Positions 9,125-14,548 of a stretch of 15,480 nucleotides of DNA are shown in pieces. The notes under the pieces were generated by a model, which did not search any database, was not told where the DNA came from, and worked only from the letters and a program-made list of their open reading frames with translations. The stretch is from a bacterium. Lineage in GTDB: Bacteria; JACRDZ01; JAJRWM01. The translations under genes were made by a program, and so were the position numbers. Each line of letters starts with the position of its first letter. The first letter of the stretch is position 1. The DNA is taken from the NCBI GenBank assembly GCA_024276815.1, contig JAJRWM010000186.1:1-15480 (forward strand), read 5' to 3'.

Positions 9125-9664
9125 ATGACAAACGGCTGGCGGGACCTGTACCAAAAAAATAAATCTACCGTTAATTTCGTTCTTTTATTTTCCCTGTTCA
9201 TAATCATTGCGCATTTGATTGTTTTTCTGATCCAGATAACTGATTTTATCGTTGTTTTAAATAATATGACGGCCAGGTTGGTTTTTCTGTCCTTAAGAAC
9301 ATTCACTTCTGAAGTAATAATGAATAACGAAGTGTTAATCTGGGGAAACTTTTCCCTGAAAATTATCACTGAATGCACTGGCCTGTTTCTTTTTATCGTT
9401 TATGCGGGCGCGGTGGTCAGTTTTCCAACGACCTGGAGAAAAAAAGCTTTGGGATTGCTCGGTCTGCCGGCCTTGTTTTTACTGAACCTGGTTAGACTGC
9501 TGGTTTTAATGCTGATCGGCCGCTATTATCGGTCGGCGTTTGACTTTGTTCATCATTATTTATGGCAAACCACCTTTATCATCGCGGTGATTGCGGTCTG
9601 GATGGTCTGGGTGGAGTTAGTGGTCCACGATGGGCAACAAGCGGGTGATGGGCTTGAAGGCTAA
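9125..9664 (+). CDS. Exosortase/archaeosortase family transpeptidase (short, single-domain form)
   Basis: A 179-residue integral membrane protein with about five or six hydrophobic helices. The family's catalytic triad is visible: Cys84 in TECTGLF, Arg124 in LLNLVRL, and His143/His144 in FDFVHHYLWQ. Known of the family: exosortases cleave C-terminal sorting tails (Pro-Glu-Pro or variants) of secreted proteins and transfer them to a membrane or surface carrier. Its length matches compact exosortases that lack the fused EpsI domain; an XrtH-like subtype is possible but not proven. The gene has no Shine-Dalgarno. It overlaps the next gene, which looks like a membrane partner. Neither protein upstream ends in a recognisable sorting tail, so the substrate is elsewhere. 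Confidence 0.85.
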   Translation: MTNGWRDLYQKNKSTVNFVLLFSLFIIIAHLIVFLIQITDFIVVLNNMTARLVFLSLRTFTSEVIMNNEVLIWGNFSLKIITECTGLFLFIVYAGAVVSFPTTWRKKALGLLGLPALFLLNLVRLLVLMLIGRYYRSAFDFVHHYLWQTTFIIAVIAVWMVWVELVVHDGQQAGDGLEG

Positions 9665-10166
9665 ATTTTTCTTCCTGGCAAAGCTGATTTTCTGGGCAAC
9701 TCTGCTTTTTTTAATCCTGCAACCACTCTGGCCTTTTTATTATAAACTGGCTGCCTTGACGAGCCAGATAACCCTTGGCGCTCTGCGGTACAAGGTCTCT
9801 GTTACCGCTGGTAAAAAATGGGGTGTTCTGCCGGGAAATCCGGAGTATATCTATTTTCTTTACCGATTCCGGTCGGCGCAGGTGGACGCCAGTTTCTTCA
9901 GCCTGAATATTATTCCGTTTTTAGCCCTGATGTTTTCGACAATTAGTAAAGTAGGGAAAGCCTTCCTGGTCCAGGTTGTTGTTGGCGTGGCAATAATCAT
10001 GACCGGCCACCAGGTGTTTCTTTTAAGCGCTTTTTTTTATTTTTGCCGAGGCTCTATGGCCGGCAATATTTTAACAACTTTCTTCGGTGATTTTGGCAGC
10101 ATTTTTCTGCCCTTTATTCTGTGGCTGCTATTTCGGGGCCGGGAAATAAAACTATTCAATAATTAG
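9630..10166 (+). CDS. Exosortase-associated membrane protein, function unknown
   Basis: A 178-residue protein overlapping the exosortase gene by 35 bases, or 17 if the internal ATG at 9648 is the true start; neither start has a good Shine-Dalgarno. One helix spans about residues 12-35. A short extracytoplasmic stretch follows (about 45-88, including GKKWGVLPGNPEYIYFLYRF). Two or three further helices follow (about 90-175). A basic tail (RGREIKLFNN) ends the protein. I recognise no catalytic motif. Compact exosortases, such as the XrtH group, are often followed by a small membrane protein, and the overlap argues for co-translation with the exosortase. Its role as an exosortase partner is inferred from position only. 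Confidence 0.7.
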   Translation: MGNKRVMGLKAKFFFLAKLIFWATLLFLILQPLWPFYYKLAALTSQITLGALRYKVSVTAGKKWGVLPGNPEYIYFLYRFRSAQVDASFFSLNIIPFLALMFSTISKVGKAFLVQVVVGVAIIMTGHQVFLLSAFFYFCRGSMAGNILTTFFGDFGSIFLPFILWLLFRGREIKLFNN

Positions 10167-10212
10167 AGCATGTTACGAGCGAATGCAAGGCAAAATAAGA
10201 ACCTTGAGAAAC
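10164..10212 (+). repeat. 49-base dispersed repeat, copy 1 (after the exosortase partner gene)
   Basis: This copy begins at the TAG stop codon of the preceding gene. It aligns with the sequence downstream of the glycosyltransferase gene (12156-12203, - strand) at about 38 of 49 positions with one gap. Conserved cores are TAGAGCAT, TTACGA, CAAAA, AAGAACCTT and GAAAC. Both copies lie in sense orientation directly behind a gene's 3' end. Confidence 0.6.
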
Positions 10213-10395
10213 CCCTTTTTTTGAAAAAAAGTAGGTTTCCAAACCTTCCCCAAAAAACTTTAACTTGGAGGAGCCGCGAGTAAGATCGTTAAATGCCGTA
10301 GAACGTATTGCAATCAGATGTAACGTTTTTGCCGCAGGCCAACCAAAGTTTTTGTGGGGGATTGGGGGCGGTGTTTTTCAAAAAGAGCTCCCAGG
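10208..10395. repeat. Pair of inverted terminator-like repeats between convergent genes
   Basis: A hairpin at 10208-10239 pairs GAAACC with GGTTTC and a T7 run with an A7 run. Beyond it, CCCCAAAAAACTTT (10248-10261) is the inverse of AAAGTTTTTGTGGGGG (10345-10360). The right copy continues to a TTTTTCAAAAAG run (10374-10385), mirroring the left copy read on the - strand. The layout is two head-to-head copies of an AAAGTTTTT-GGGG...TTTTTCAAAAA element around an 83-base centre. It lies between a + strand and a - strand gene end, fitting bidirectional termination. The 282-base gap holds no convincing gene. Confidence 0.55.
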
Positions 10396-10438
10396 ATTCT
10401 TTGAAATTAATTGATTTTCATGTGTTCATGAGCTCTTT
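10377..10438 (-). terminator. Rho-independent-like terminator of the superoxide reductase operon
   Basis: A perfect 9-bp inverted repeat, AAAGAGCTC (10382-10390) with GAGCTCTTT (10430-10438), encloses a 39-base loop that holds a second small stem (TGAAA with TTTCA). Read on the - strand, the stem begins about ten bases after the stop codon of the superoxide reductase gene and ends in a run of five T. The long loop is unusual for a classical terminator. Confidence 0.5.
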
Positions 10439-10448
10439 AGATATAAAG

Positions 10449-10844
10449 TTAAGATTTTAAATGTGGAGGGGGTTCTTCAGCCAGGTGTAAATCCAGAGTA
10501 CCCTCCCATTGGCCATGAAGATTGCAACGGCTGACCGCCCTGAGCAGGCCTGACTGCTTTAAGTTGACGCTCAGCGTCGCCTGAGGCAGCAAAACCACCG
10601 GGGTGAAGGTCAACCTGGTCAGGTAAACCTCTCCAACGTACAGGTCGATAAACTGGATGTAATGATCGTTTTCAACCGGATGCTGTATCCGGCCAACAGA
10701 AACCTCCAGGAGAAAAGGTTTGCCGGCGGTTAGTTTTTCGGGAGTTTTTAGCACGGGAATATGTTTTTGTTCCATTTCGGTTAGCGAAGCAGGATCGTTC
10801 GCCCGGTTAATCTGCAAAAACCAGTTGTGGTATTTGGTCATCAT
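10449..10844 (-). CDS. Superoxide reductase (neelaredoxin/desulfoferrodoxin-type SOR domain)
   Basis: A 131-residue cytoplasmic protein. Superoxide reductase reduces superoxide to hydrogen peroxide at a mononuclear iron bound by four His and one Cys, without making oxygen; this is typical of anaerobes. The ligand residues are present: His28 (QKHIPV), His55 (QHPV), His61 (DHYIQF), Cys107 and His110 (CNLHGQW). The N-terminal Cys4 rubredoxin-like domain of class I desulfoferrodoxin is absent. Lys27, which helps steer superoxide, is kept. The glutamate usually next to it (EKH in many SORs) is Gln26 here. The start overlaps the stop of the upstream exported-protein gene by four bases, so translation is coupled. 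A terminator-like stem follows. Confidence 0.88.
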   Translation of the reverse strand: MMTKYHNWFLQINRANDPASLTEMEQKHIPVLKTPEKLTAGKPFLLEVSVGRIQHPVENDHYIQFIDLYVGEVYLTRLTFTPVVLLPQATLSVNLKQSGLLRAVSRCNLHGQWEGTLDLHLAEEPPPHLKS

Positions 10845-11725
10845 AAAACCTCAAGCCGGATTCGGATGAATACCGGGCTATCGCCTGTTCCTTCCTCTTC
10901 GATATAAAGAATACTCTCGTACTTGCTCTTATGTAAACTCTCGTCATTTTCCGGCAAAGCCACGCCAATTTTAATTTTTCGGCTCTTGTTTGCAGCCACC
11001 GTCACTTTACGACGGAATCTGAGCCATTTTTTGTGAGGCAACCACTTGAAGCCGTCAGTAGGCGAAATAGGTTGTTTTTTGCCATAGGCCAACTCGCCGG
11101 TAGGGTTCAGGGTATAGGTGTGAGAAACGGTATCGTTATTATAGATTGTGAATTCACCGCGTTCTTCATTCTCTCCCGGTTGCAGTTCCTTGAGCAGAAC
11201 CGTGCTGGGAACAATCTCGATTTTACCGCTGGCCGGTTTTGATTTTAACCATTTTTTCTTTTCTGTCTCAAGGTAAACTTTAGGGTAAGCGTAACTGCCG
11301 CCCCGGTTGTTGGCTGTTTTTTCCCTGATTGCCAGGGCGATAACCCAATGTTGGTTATAATAGATCTCCTTTTTGGGGATATGGATATACATTAAGATAT
11401 TTTTAACTGAATGGGCCGGAATCTTCAGGTAGAGTTTTTCGAAGCCAAGCCAGGAAGGATTGGGGATTTCCTGGTAGCCCTTGATCCAGTCAGCCTTGAT
11501 GGTTGAAGGTTTAACGGTATCCATAATAAAAGTAGTTGCCTTGTTGGTCTCGTTATATATTTGGAGCGGCATACGCAACTGGAATTTTTTACCAACCGGC
11601 ACTTCCGTAAAGAGGAACTCCCGGGGATTAATCTTTAAGTTATAAGAGTAAAGCGGTGTGGTTAGCGCGACGGACAAGAGAATCAAGAGAAGCTTGTTCA
11701 GGTATAAGTGATTGGTATTGTTCAT
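10841..11725 (-). CDS. Exported protein with two beta-sandwich domains, unknown function
   Basis: A 294-residue protein from the ATG at 11725. This start is preferred over the longer frame (to 11788) because GGGAGTGGGG precedes it and a clean signal peptide follows (NKLLLILLSVALTTPLYS). The mature part looks like two Ig-like beta-sandwiches. The first is about residues 30-145, with INPREFLFTEVPVGKK and later KIPAHSVKNILMYIHIPKKE. The second is about 165-294, with IEIVPSTVLLKELQPGENEE and VTVAANKSRKIKIGVALP. The pattern 'polypeptide, equal-length linker, HS/NKS-(K/R)-K/I-strand' recurs in both, suggesting duplication. It recalls DUF916-like or pilus-chaperone-like folds, but I do not recognise the family. 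It is translationally coupled to the superoxide reductase by a four-base overlap, although the two proteins should act in different compartments. Confidence 0.7.
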   Translation of the reverse strand: MNNTNHLYLNKLLLILLSVALTTPLYSYNLKINPREFLFTEVPVGKKFQLRMPLQIYNETNKATTFIMDTVKPSTIKADWIKGYQEIPNPSWLGFEKLYLKIPAHSVKNILMYIHIPKKEIYYNQHWVIALAIREKTANNRGGSYAYPKVYLETEKKKWLKSKPASGKIEIVPSTVLLKELQPGENEERGEFTIYNNDTVSHTYTLNPTGELAYGKKQPISPTDGFKWLPHKKWLRFRRKVTVAANKSRKIKIGVALPENDESLHKSKYESILYIEEEGTGDSPVFIRIRLEVL

Positions 11726-11816
11726 TCCCCACTCCCGCAACATAATATAGTCCAGTTTGGCTGGCAAGTGAAAATATATAGGCAACAAAATCTATCAAGA
11801 AACAGACTATTTTTTT

Positions 11817-11856
11817 CATGATAGGGATAATAGTATTATATTATATATATATCATG
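11817..11856. promoter_or_regulatory. AT-rich palindrome upstream of the exported-protein/SOR operon (possible operator)
   Basis: CATGATA and TATCATG form the outer arms of a 40-base inverted repeat. Inside it, ATAATAGTATTAT (11827-11839) is a perfect 6-1-6 palindrome. Size and AT bias resemble Fur/PerR-family boxes, which would suit a superoxide reductase operon, but the match to the published 7-1-7 consensus is incomplete. It lies about 90-130 bases upstream of the start codon, so it could also be a structural cruciform. No convincing -35/-10 pair was found for the operon. Confidence 0.35.
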
Positions 11857-11908
11857 GCGGTTTGTAAATCTTTAAATAATATTTGTGGTAACCGGTTGGT
11901 GGTTTGGG

Positions 11909-11929
11909 AAAACGTTTTTCACTAAAACG
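11909..11929 (-). terminator. Weak terminator-like hairpin downstream of tRNA-Pro
   Basis: On the - strand, CGTTTT pairs with AAAACG around a five-base loop and TTTT follows. It lies about 50 bases past the tRNA 3' end. The AT-rich stem makes it a weak candidate. A C-rich/T-rich stretch sits between the tRNA and this hairpin. Confidence 0.3.
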
Positions 11930-11979
11930 AAGTGCGCTCAAGTGTAAAGTTCTTAGGGGGAGGGGGGAATTTTTGATTC

Positions 11980-12057
11980 TGGTCGGGGCGAGAGGATTTG
12001 AACCTCCGGCTTCCTGCTCCCAAGGCAGGCGCGCTAACCGGGCTGCGCTACGCCCCG
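11980..12057 (-). tRNA. tRNA-Pro (anticodon TGG)
   Basis: The cloverleaf is fully legible on the - strand. The acceptor arms are CGGGGCG and CGCCCCG, with A as discriminator and an encoded CCA. The D arm begins TAGCGCAGCCCGG. The anticodon stem CCTGC/GCAGG encloses loop CTTGGGA, giving anticodon TGG (reads CCA and other Pro codons). The T arm carries GGTTCAAATCC. It has its own strong promoter upstream on the same strand. It interrupts the otherwise protein-coding - strand and stands alone. Confidence 0.97.
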
Positions 12058-12077
12058 ATGATTTGAAATGAGAGGGC

Positions 12078-12107
12078 ATTTTAGCAACTAAAGCACTTTC
12101 CTGTCAA
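12078..12107 (-). promoter_or_regulatory. Near-consensus sigma-70 promoter of tRNA-Pro
   Basis: On the - strand, TTGACA (12102-12107) is a perfect -35. An 18-base spacer leads to TAAAAT (12078-12083), which matches five of six -10 positions. The expected transcription start lies about 13 bases before the mature tRNA 5' end, a normal short leader. Confidence 0.75.
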
Positions 12108-12155
12108 CAAATATTCTTTGTTTTGGAGTTCCCCTCTTAAGATCCGCGGGGCAGA

Positions 12156-12203
12156 GTTTCCAAGGTTCTTGTTTTGTCTCACAAAAGTTCGTAAAATGCT
12201 CTA
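12156..12203 (-). repeat. 49-base dispersed repeat, copy 2 (after the GT9 gene)
   Basis: Inverse-oriented partner of the copy at 10164-10212. It begins five bases after the stop codon of the glycosyltransferase gene and has the same TAGAGCAT, TTACGA, AAGAACCTT and GAAAC blocks. The two copies bracket the tRNA-Pro and superoxide reductase segment. A shorter related stretch (TTCGTAAAA followed by a diverged CTCAGC) occurs at 8982-8998. Confidence 0.6.
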
Positions 12204-12208
12204 GCACC

Positions 12209-13321
12209 TTACGATTGGCCGCCTTTGAGGATGCCCAGCGCGGCTTGGTATACTTCTTCCGCAGTCAGCGCTTCCATGCAGTTTTGGGGCTGGTCGCATA
12301 TTTTCAGGTAGCAGGGGGCGCAGGGGAAATCAGTGATTAATTTTTTACCCCGCCCGTAGAGATCAATCTCGGTGTGAGAAGTCGGACCAAAAATGGCCAG
12401 TACGGGAATTTTTTGCGCTATCGCTAAATGTAAGGCAATGGTGTAACCGGTGATTAACAGGTCAAGCTGACCAATCAGAGCAGCAAATTCAGACAGCGAA
12501 TTATCAGTACCGCTGTCAATAAGCCCAGGAGCCGCTTCTTTTATGCGGGAGTTGCGTTCAATTTCATCCGGGCCGCCCATTAAAACCGCCTGAATGTCAG
12601 GCGTCCCGATTAATTTTTCGCCCAGTTCTATAAAACCCGGTTCTGTCCACTTCTTGGTGGCGAAAACCGGACCGCACCCGGTGTTGAGGCCGACCAGCCG
12701 CTGATTCTCTCTCGCTCCTGAATTAAACAACTTTTTCTTCGCCTGTTTAGATAGGGATGAAGAGATGTTCAGCATATACTCCTGCCCGGTAAAAGACAAG
12801 CCCAGCATCTCAAAGGTGATTTCCTGGTAACTTTTTTGATTCGCTTTAAATTTTAATTCATCATCCAGACCCAGACGGAAAGCGTACTCGGCTTCGTTGT
12901 TTAAAAAAGTGAGCGCTCCATTTTCCTTCATACCAAAACCCATTTTATTTTCAGCTTTGGCAAGCATGGCGAGACCCGTGGCGTCCATGCTTTTATCCAG
13001 ACAAATTACCTGGTCAAAAGTCTCAGTCTGAAGCCCGATCAGGGTGGTGAGATCAAGCGGCCACAATCGATCGATTAAAGGGTTGTCCGCTAAAAGGGGG
13101 TAGGCGTTACTATAGGTTATCCAAGTGATAAACGACTGGGGATACCTGGCTTTTAAAGCCGGCAACAGCGGCGTTGTCCTCAGAACATCACCCATCGCTC
13201 CCAGCTTGATTATTAAAATTCTCTGGCCCTGGGGCCGGTATTTATCGCAATCCTGGCAAAGCCTCTTGAAGCGACAAGGCTTCTCACCCAGGAAAAAACG
13301 ACAATCGTCACGCCAGAGCAC
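12209..13321 (-). CDS. Glycosyltransferase family 9 (ADP-heptose:LPS heptosyltransferase-like) with N-terminal cysteine cluster
   Basis: A 370-residue cytoplasmic or membrane-peripheral GT-B enzyme. The GT9 signature ILIIKLGAMGDVLRTTPLLP lies at 35-54, followed by ALKARYPQSFITWIT. A NTGCG motif precedes the C-terminal nucleotide-sugar lobe, where GPTSHTEIDLYG matches the family's donor-site region. The C-terminus has the familiar four-cysteine cluster CAPCYLKICDQPQNC (334-348). An additional cluster precedes the catalytic domain: Cys7, Cys16, Cys22 and Cys25 (spacing x8, x5, x2), possibly a zinc or iron-sulfur site. The start is GTG with AAGAGAG six bases upstream. It follows gcvH by 30 bases and probably shares its transcript. 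Likely role: adding a heptose or related sugar to LPS core or another surface glycan; the acceptor cannot be told. Confidence 0.87.
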   Translation of the reverse strand: MLWRDDCRFFLGEKPCRFKRLCQDCDKYRPQGQRILIIKLGAMGDVLRTTPLLPALKARYPQSFITWITYSNAYPLLADNPLIDRLWPLDLTTLIGLQTETFDQVICLDKSMDATGLAMLAKAENKMGFGMKENGALTFLNNEAEYAFRLGLDDELKFKANQKSYQEITFEMLGLSFTGQEYMLNISSSLSKQAKKKLFNSGARENQRLVGLNTGCGPVFATKKWTEPGFIELGEKLIGTPDIQAVLMGGPDEIERNSRIKEAAPGLIDSGTDNSLSEFAALIGQLDLLITGYTIALHLAIAQKIPVLAIFGPTSHTEIDLYGRGKKLITDFPCAPCYLKICDQPQNCMEALTAEEVYQAALGILKGGQS

Positions 13322-13351
13322 TTTTCGCTCTCTTCTTGTTACTTGCCGGAA

Positions 13352-13735
13352 TTATTTTTCTTCCTTTAAAAATTCCTGATATTCATCAGAACTCATTAAC
13401 AGGTCAAGCTCTGAATGATCATTCATCTCAACGCTTATTAACCAGCCATCATCATAAGAATCCTCGTTGATGATTTCCGGATTGTCAAAGAGATCCTCAT
13501 TGACCTCAAGCACTTCGCCGCTAATCGGGGAATACAGGTCAGAGACTGTTTTGGTGGACTCAACTACGCCGAATTCAGACATATACTCCACTTCTTCCCC
13601 AACACTGGGAAGCTCGACAAAGACAATGTCGCCCAGTTGACTTTGCGCGAAATCGGTAAGACCGACCAAACCGACATTTCCTTCCACCTTTACCCAAGTG
13701 TGTTCTTTGGTGTACTTCAATTTATCTGGGAACAT
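13352..13735 (-). CDS. gcvH: Glycine cleavage system H protein
   Basis: A 127-residue lipoyl-carrier protein, the usual length. The H protein shuttles the aminomethyl group between the P, T and L proteins of glycine cleavage. The lipoylated lysine is in the canonical GVVESTKTVSDLYSPISG motif (Lys61). The N-terminal YTKEHTWV and C-terminal DDGWLISV motifs are present. The ATG at 13735 is chosen because AAGGAGGG sits six bases before it; the upstream ATG at 13750 would place that Shine-Dalgarno inside the gene. No P, T or L genes are in the window. No glycine-riboswitch motif was seen in the roughly 80-base leader. It is followed within 30 bases by a glycosyltransferase gene. Confidence 0.95.
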   Translation of the reverse strand: MFPDKLKYTKEHTWVKVEGNVGLVGLTDFAQSQLGDIVFVELPSVGEEVEYMSEFGVVESTKTVSDLYSPISGEVLEVNEDLFDNPEIINEDSYDDGWLISVEMNDHSELDLLMSSDEYQEFLKEEK

Positions 13736-13824
13736 TCGTCCCTCCTTCATGTATGAAAAATAATTGAGCTTGCCGGAAGCGGATTACCACCCCCACACAC
13801 AATCTGGCCAAGAATCGTATTGAA

Positions 13825-13853
13825 AATTAACATAACTTTTTTTAACCTGTCAA
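13825..13853 (-). promoter_or_regulatory. Putative promoter of gcvH
   Basis: On the - strand, TTGACA (13848-13853) is a perfect -35. With a 17-base spacer the -10 would be TTAATT (13825-13830), only a half match; an A/T-rich spacer surrounds it. The transcript would have a leader of about 80 bases. Confidence 0.45.
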
Positions 13854-13930
13854 GTCTTTTATTTTTTATTTCAACTACAGGTGGAAACGCGGATTGTTAG
13901 TGTTGCCGGCTACTTTGGTTTGAGCGCTAA

Positions 13931-13958
13931 AATTGTTCATAACTGTTATAGAACAATT
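13931..13958. terminator. 28-base near-perfect palindrome at the lipoprotein stop codon
   Basis: AATTGTTC (13931-13938) pairs with GAACAATT (13951-13958), and the interior ATAAC/GTTAT can extend the stem. The right arm overlaps the TAA stop of the lipoprotein reading frame (13957-13959). On the - strand it is followed by TTTT. On the + strand ATTTTTT follows. It probably terminates the lipoprotein transcript before the gcvH promoter, although a dyad operator is not excluded. Confidence 0.5.
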
Positions 13959-14175
13959 ATTTTTTCAGGGCGTCCACCAGTTTCAATTTGATCTCTTCAT
14001 GCTCAAAAGAATGAGTATCGGGGAATTTGCCAAACAGGTAACCCTGATATATTGTCTCCTTGCCCTGGGTGATAATTACCCGAACCGCCGGATTGTTCAG
14101 CGACTCGCTTCTGGAAACAGGACCAGTGGGGCCGATTACGAAATCGCTGTAAAACTCTAACGCCCGGATCATCAT
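13957..14175 (-). pseudogene. C-terminal part of a frameshifted lipoprotein (periplasmic beta domain)
   Basis: The frame stays open on the - strand from the nine-A run near 14245 to the stop at 13957, so the apparent ATG at 14175 is probably internal. Residues before it read HIEVSIGGDKVALGLGSGD; then come FYSDFVIGPTGPVSRSES, NPAVRVIITQGKE and YQGYLFGKFPD. The NPAV...(Y)(E/Q)GYLF-KFPD pattern recalls a periplasmic domain seen in ResB-like and DUF2155-type proteins. I hold that family guess loosely. Deleting one A from the run joins this to the lipoprotein start to give about 184 residues. It could alternatively be a separately translated fragment: GGAG lies just before the double ATG. Confidence 0.6.
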
Positions 14176-14239
14176 ATCTCCGCTGCCAAGTCCCAGAGCG
14201 ACCTTGTCTCCGCCAATGCTTACCTCGATATGCCTGGTC

Positions 14240-14512
14240 TCATTGTTTTTTTTTGTTTATCACGCTGATTACCACTTTTTTATAAGGGCTTTTCACCTTT
14301 TTCGCCGGCTGAAAAGGTTCTTTGGTCGGTGGAGCGGAACCCAAATGAGGAGCGCTTCCCGGCATACCAAAATGTGAGCGGGGCATGTTGGCCGGATGGC
14401 CTTTCATCTTGACCGCTTCCTGGCTTTTCCTGGTCGCCGCGCAGCCGGCGTAAACGACGGATAAAGATAAAATTATTAACAACCAACCCTTTTTGCCCAA
14501 ATTTGAAATCAA
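14240..14512 (-). CDS. Small lipoprotein, probably the N-terminal half of a frameshifted gene
   Basis: Ninety residues as written. The start is TTG, supported by AGGGGG six bases upstream. A lipoprotein signal is clear: basic NLGKKGW, a hydrophobic stretch, and lipobox VYAGC. The mature part is rich in Pro, His, Gly and Met (about 38-70, NMPRSHFGMPGSAPHLGSAP), then a basic stretch leads to a beta strand KKVVISVINKKK that stops abruptly two codons after the A9 run. The intact protein would carry on in the +1 frame. It lies 36 bases after the coiled-coil protein gene, in the same orientation. Confidence 0.65.
   Translation of the reverse strand: MISNLGKKGWLLIILSLSVVYAGCAATRKSQEAVKMKGHPANMPRSHFGMPGSAPHLGSAPPTKEPFQPAKKVKSPYKKVVISVINKKKQ
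14245..14255 (-). other. A9 homopolymer at the frameshift junction
   Basis: Nine consecutive A on the - strand sit exactly where the lipoprotein frame ends (AAA AAA AAA CAA TGA). Reading with eight A gives a continuous protein (N K K N N E T R H I E V) into the downstream open frame. Homopolymers of this length are classic sites of sequencing error, replication slippage and transcriptional slippage. Confidence 0.75.
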
Positions 14513-14548
14513 AACGATCCCCCTAAATAAATTAATGTTTTTTACCCG

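Noticed and set aside
11726-11788. Longer start for the exported protein upstream of the superoxide reductase
   Set aside because: The extra 21 residues would precede the signal peptide; the ATG at 11725 has GGGAG upstream and starts directly at the signal sequence.
11852-12079. A 75-codon - strand open frame over the tRNA
   Set aside because: It reads through the tRNA-Pro gene, so it is an accidental frame.
10164-12203. Composite transposon bounded by inverted repeats
   Set aside because: No transposase gene and no target-site duplication could be recognised; the copies sit at gene 3' ends, which fits a terminator-associated repeat better.
13736-13850. Glycine riboswitch upstream of gcvH
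   Set aside because: The short leader lacks the tandem purine-rich aptamer cores expected of glycine riboswitches.
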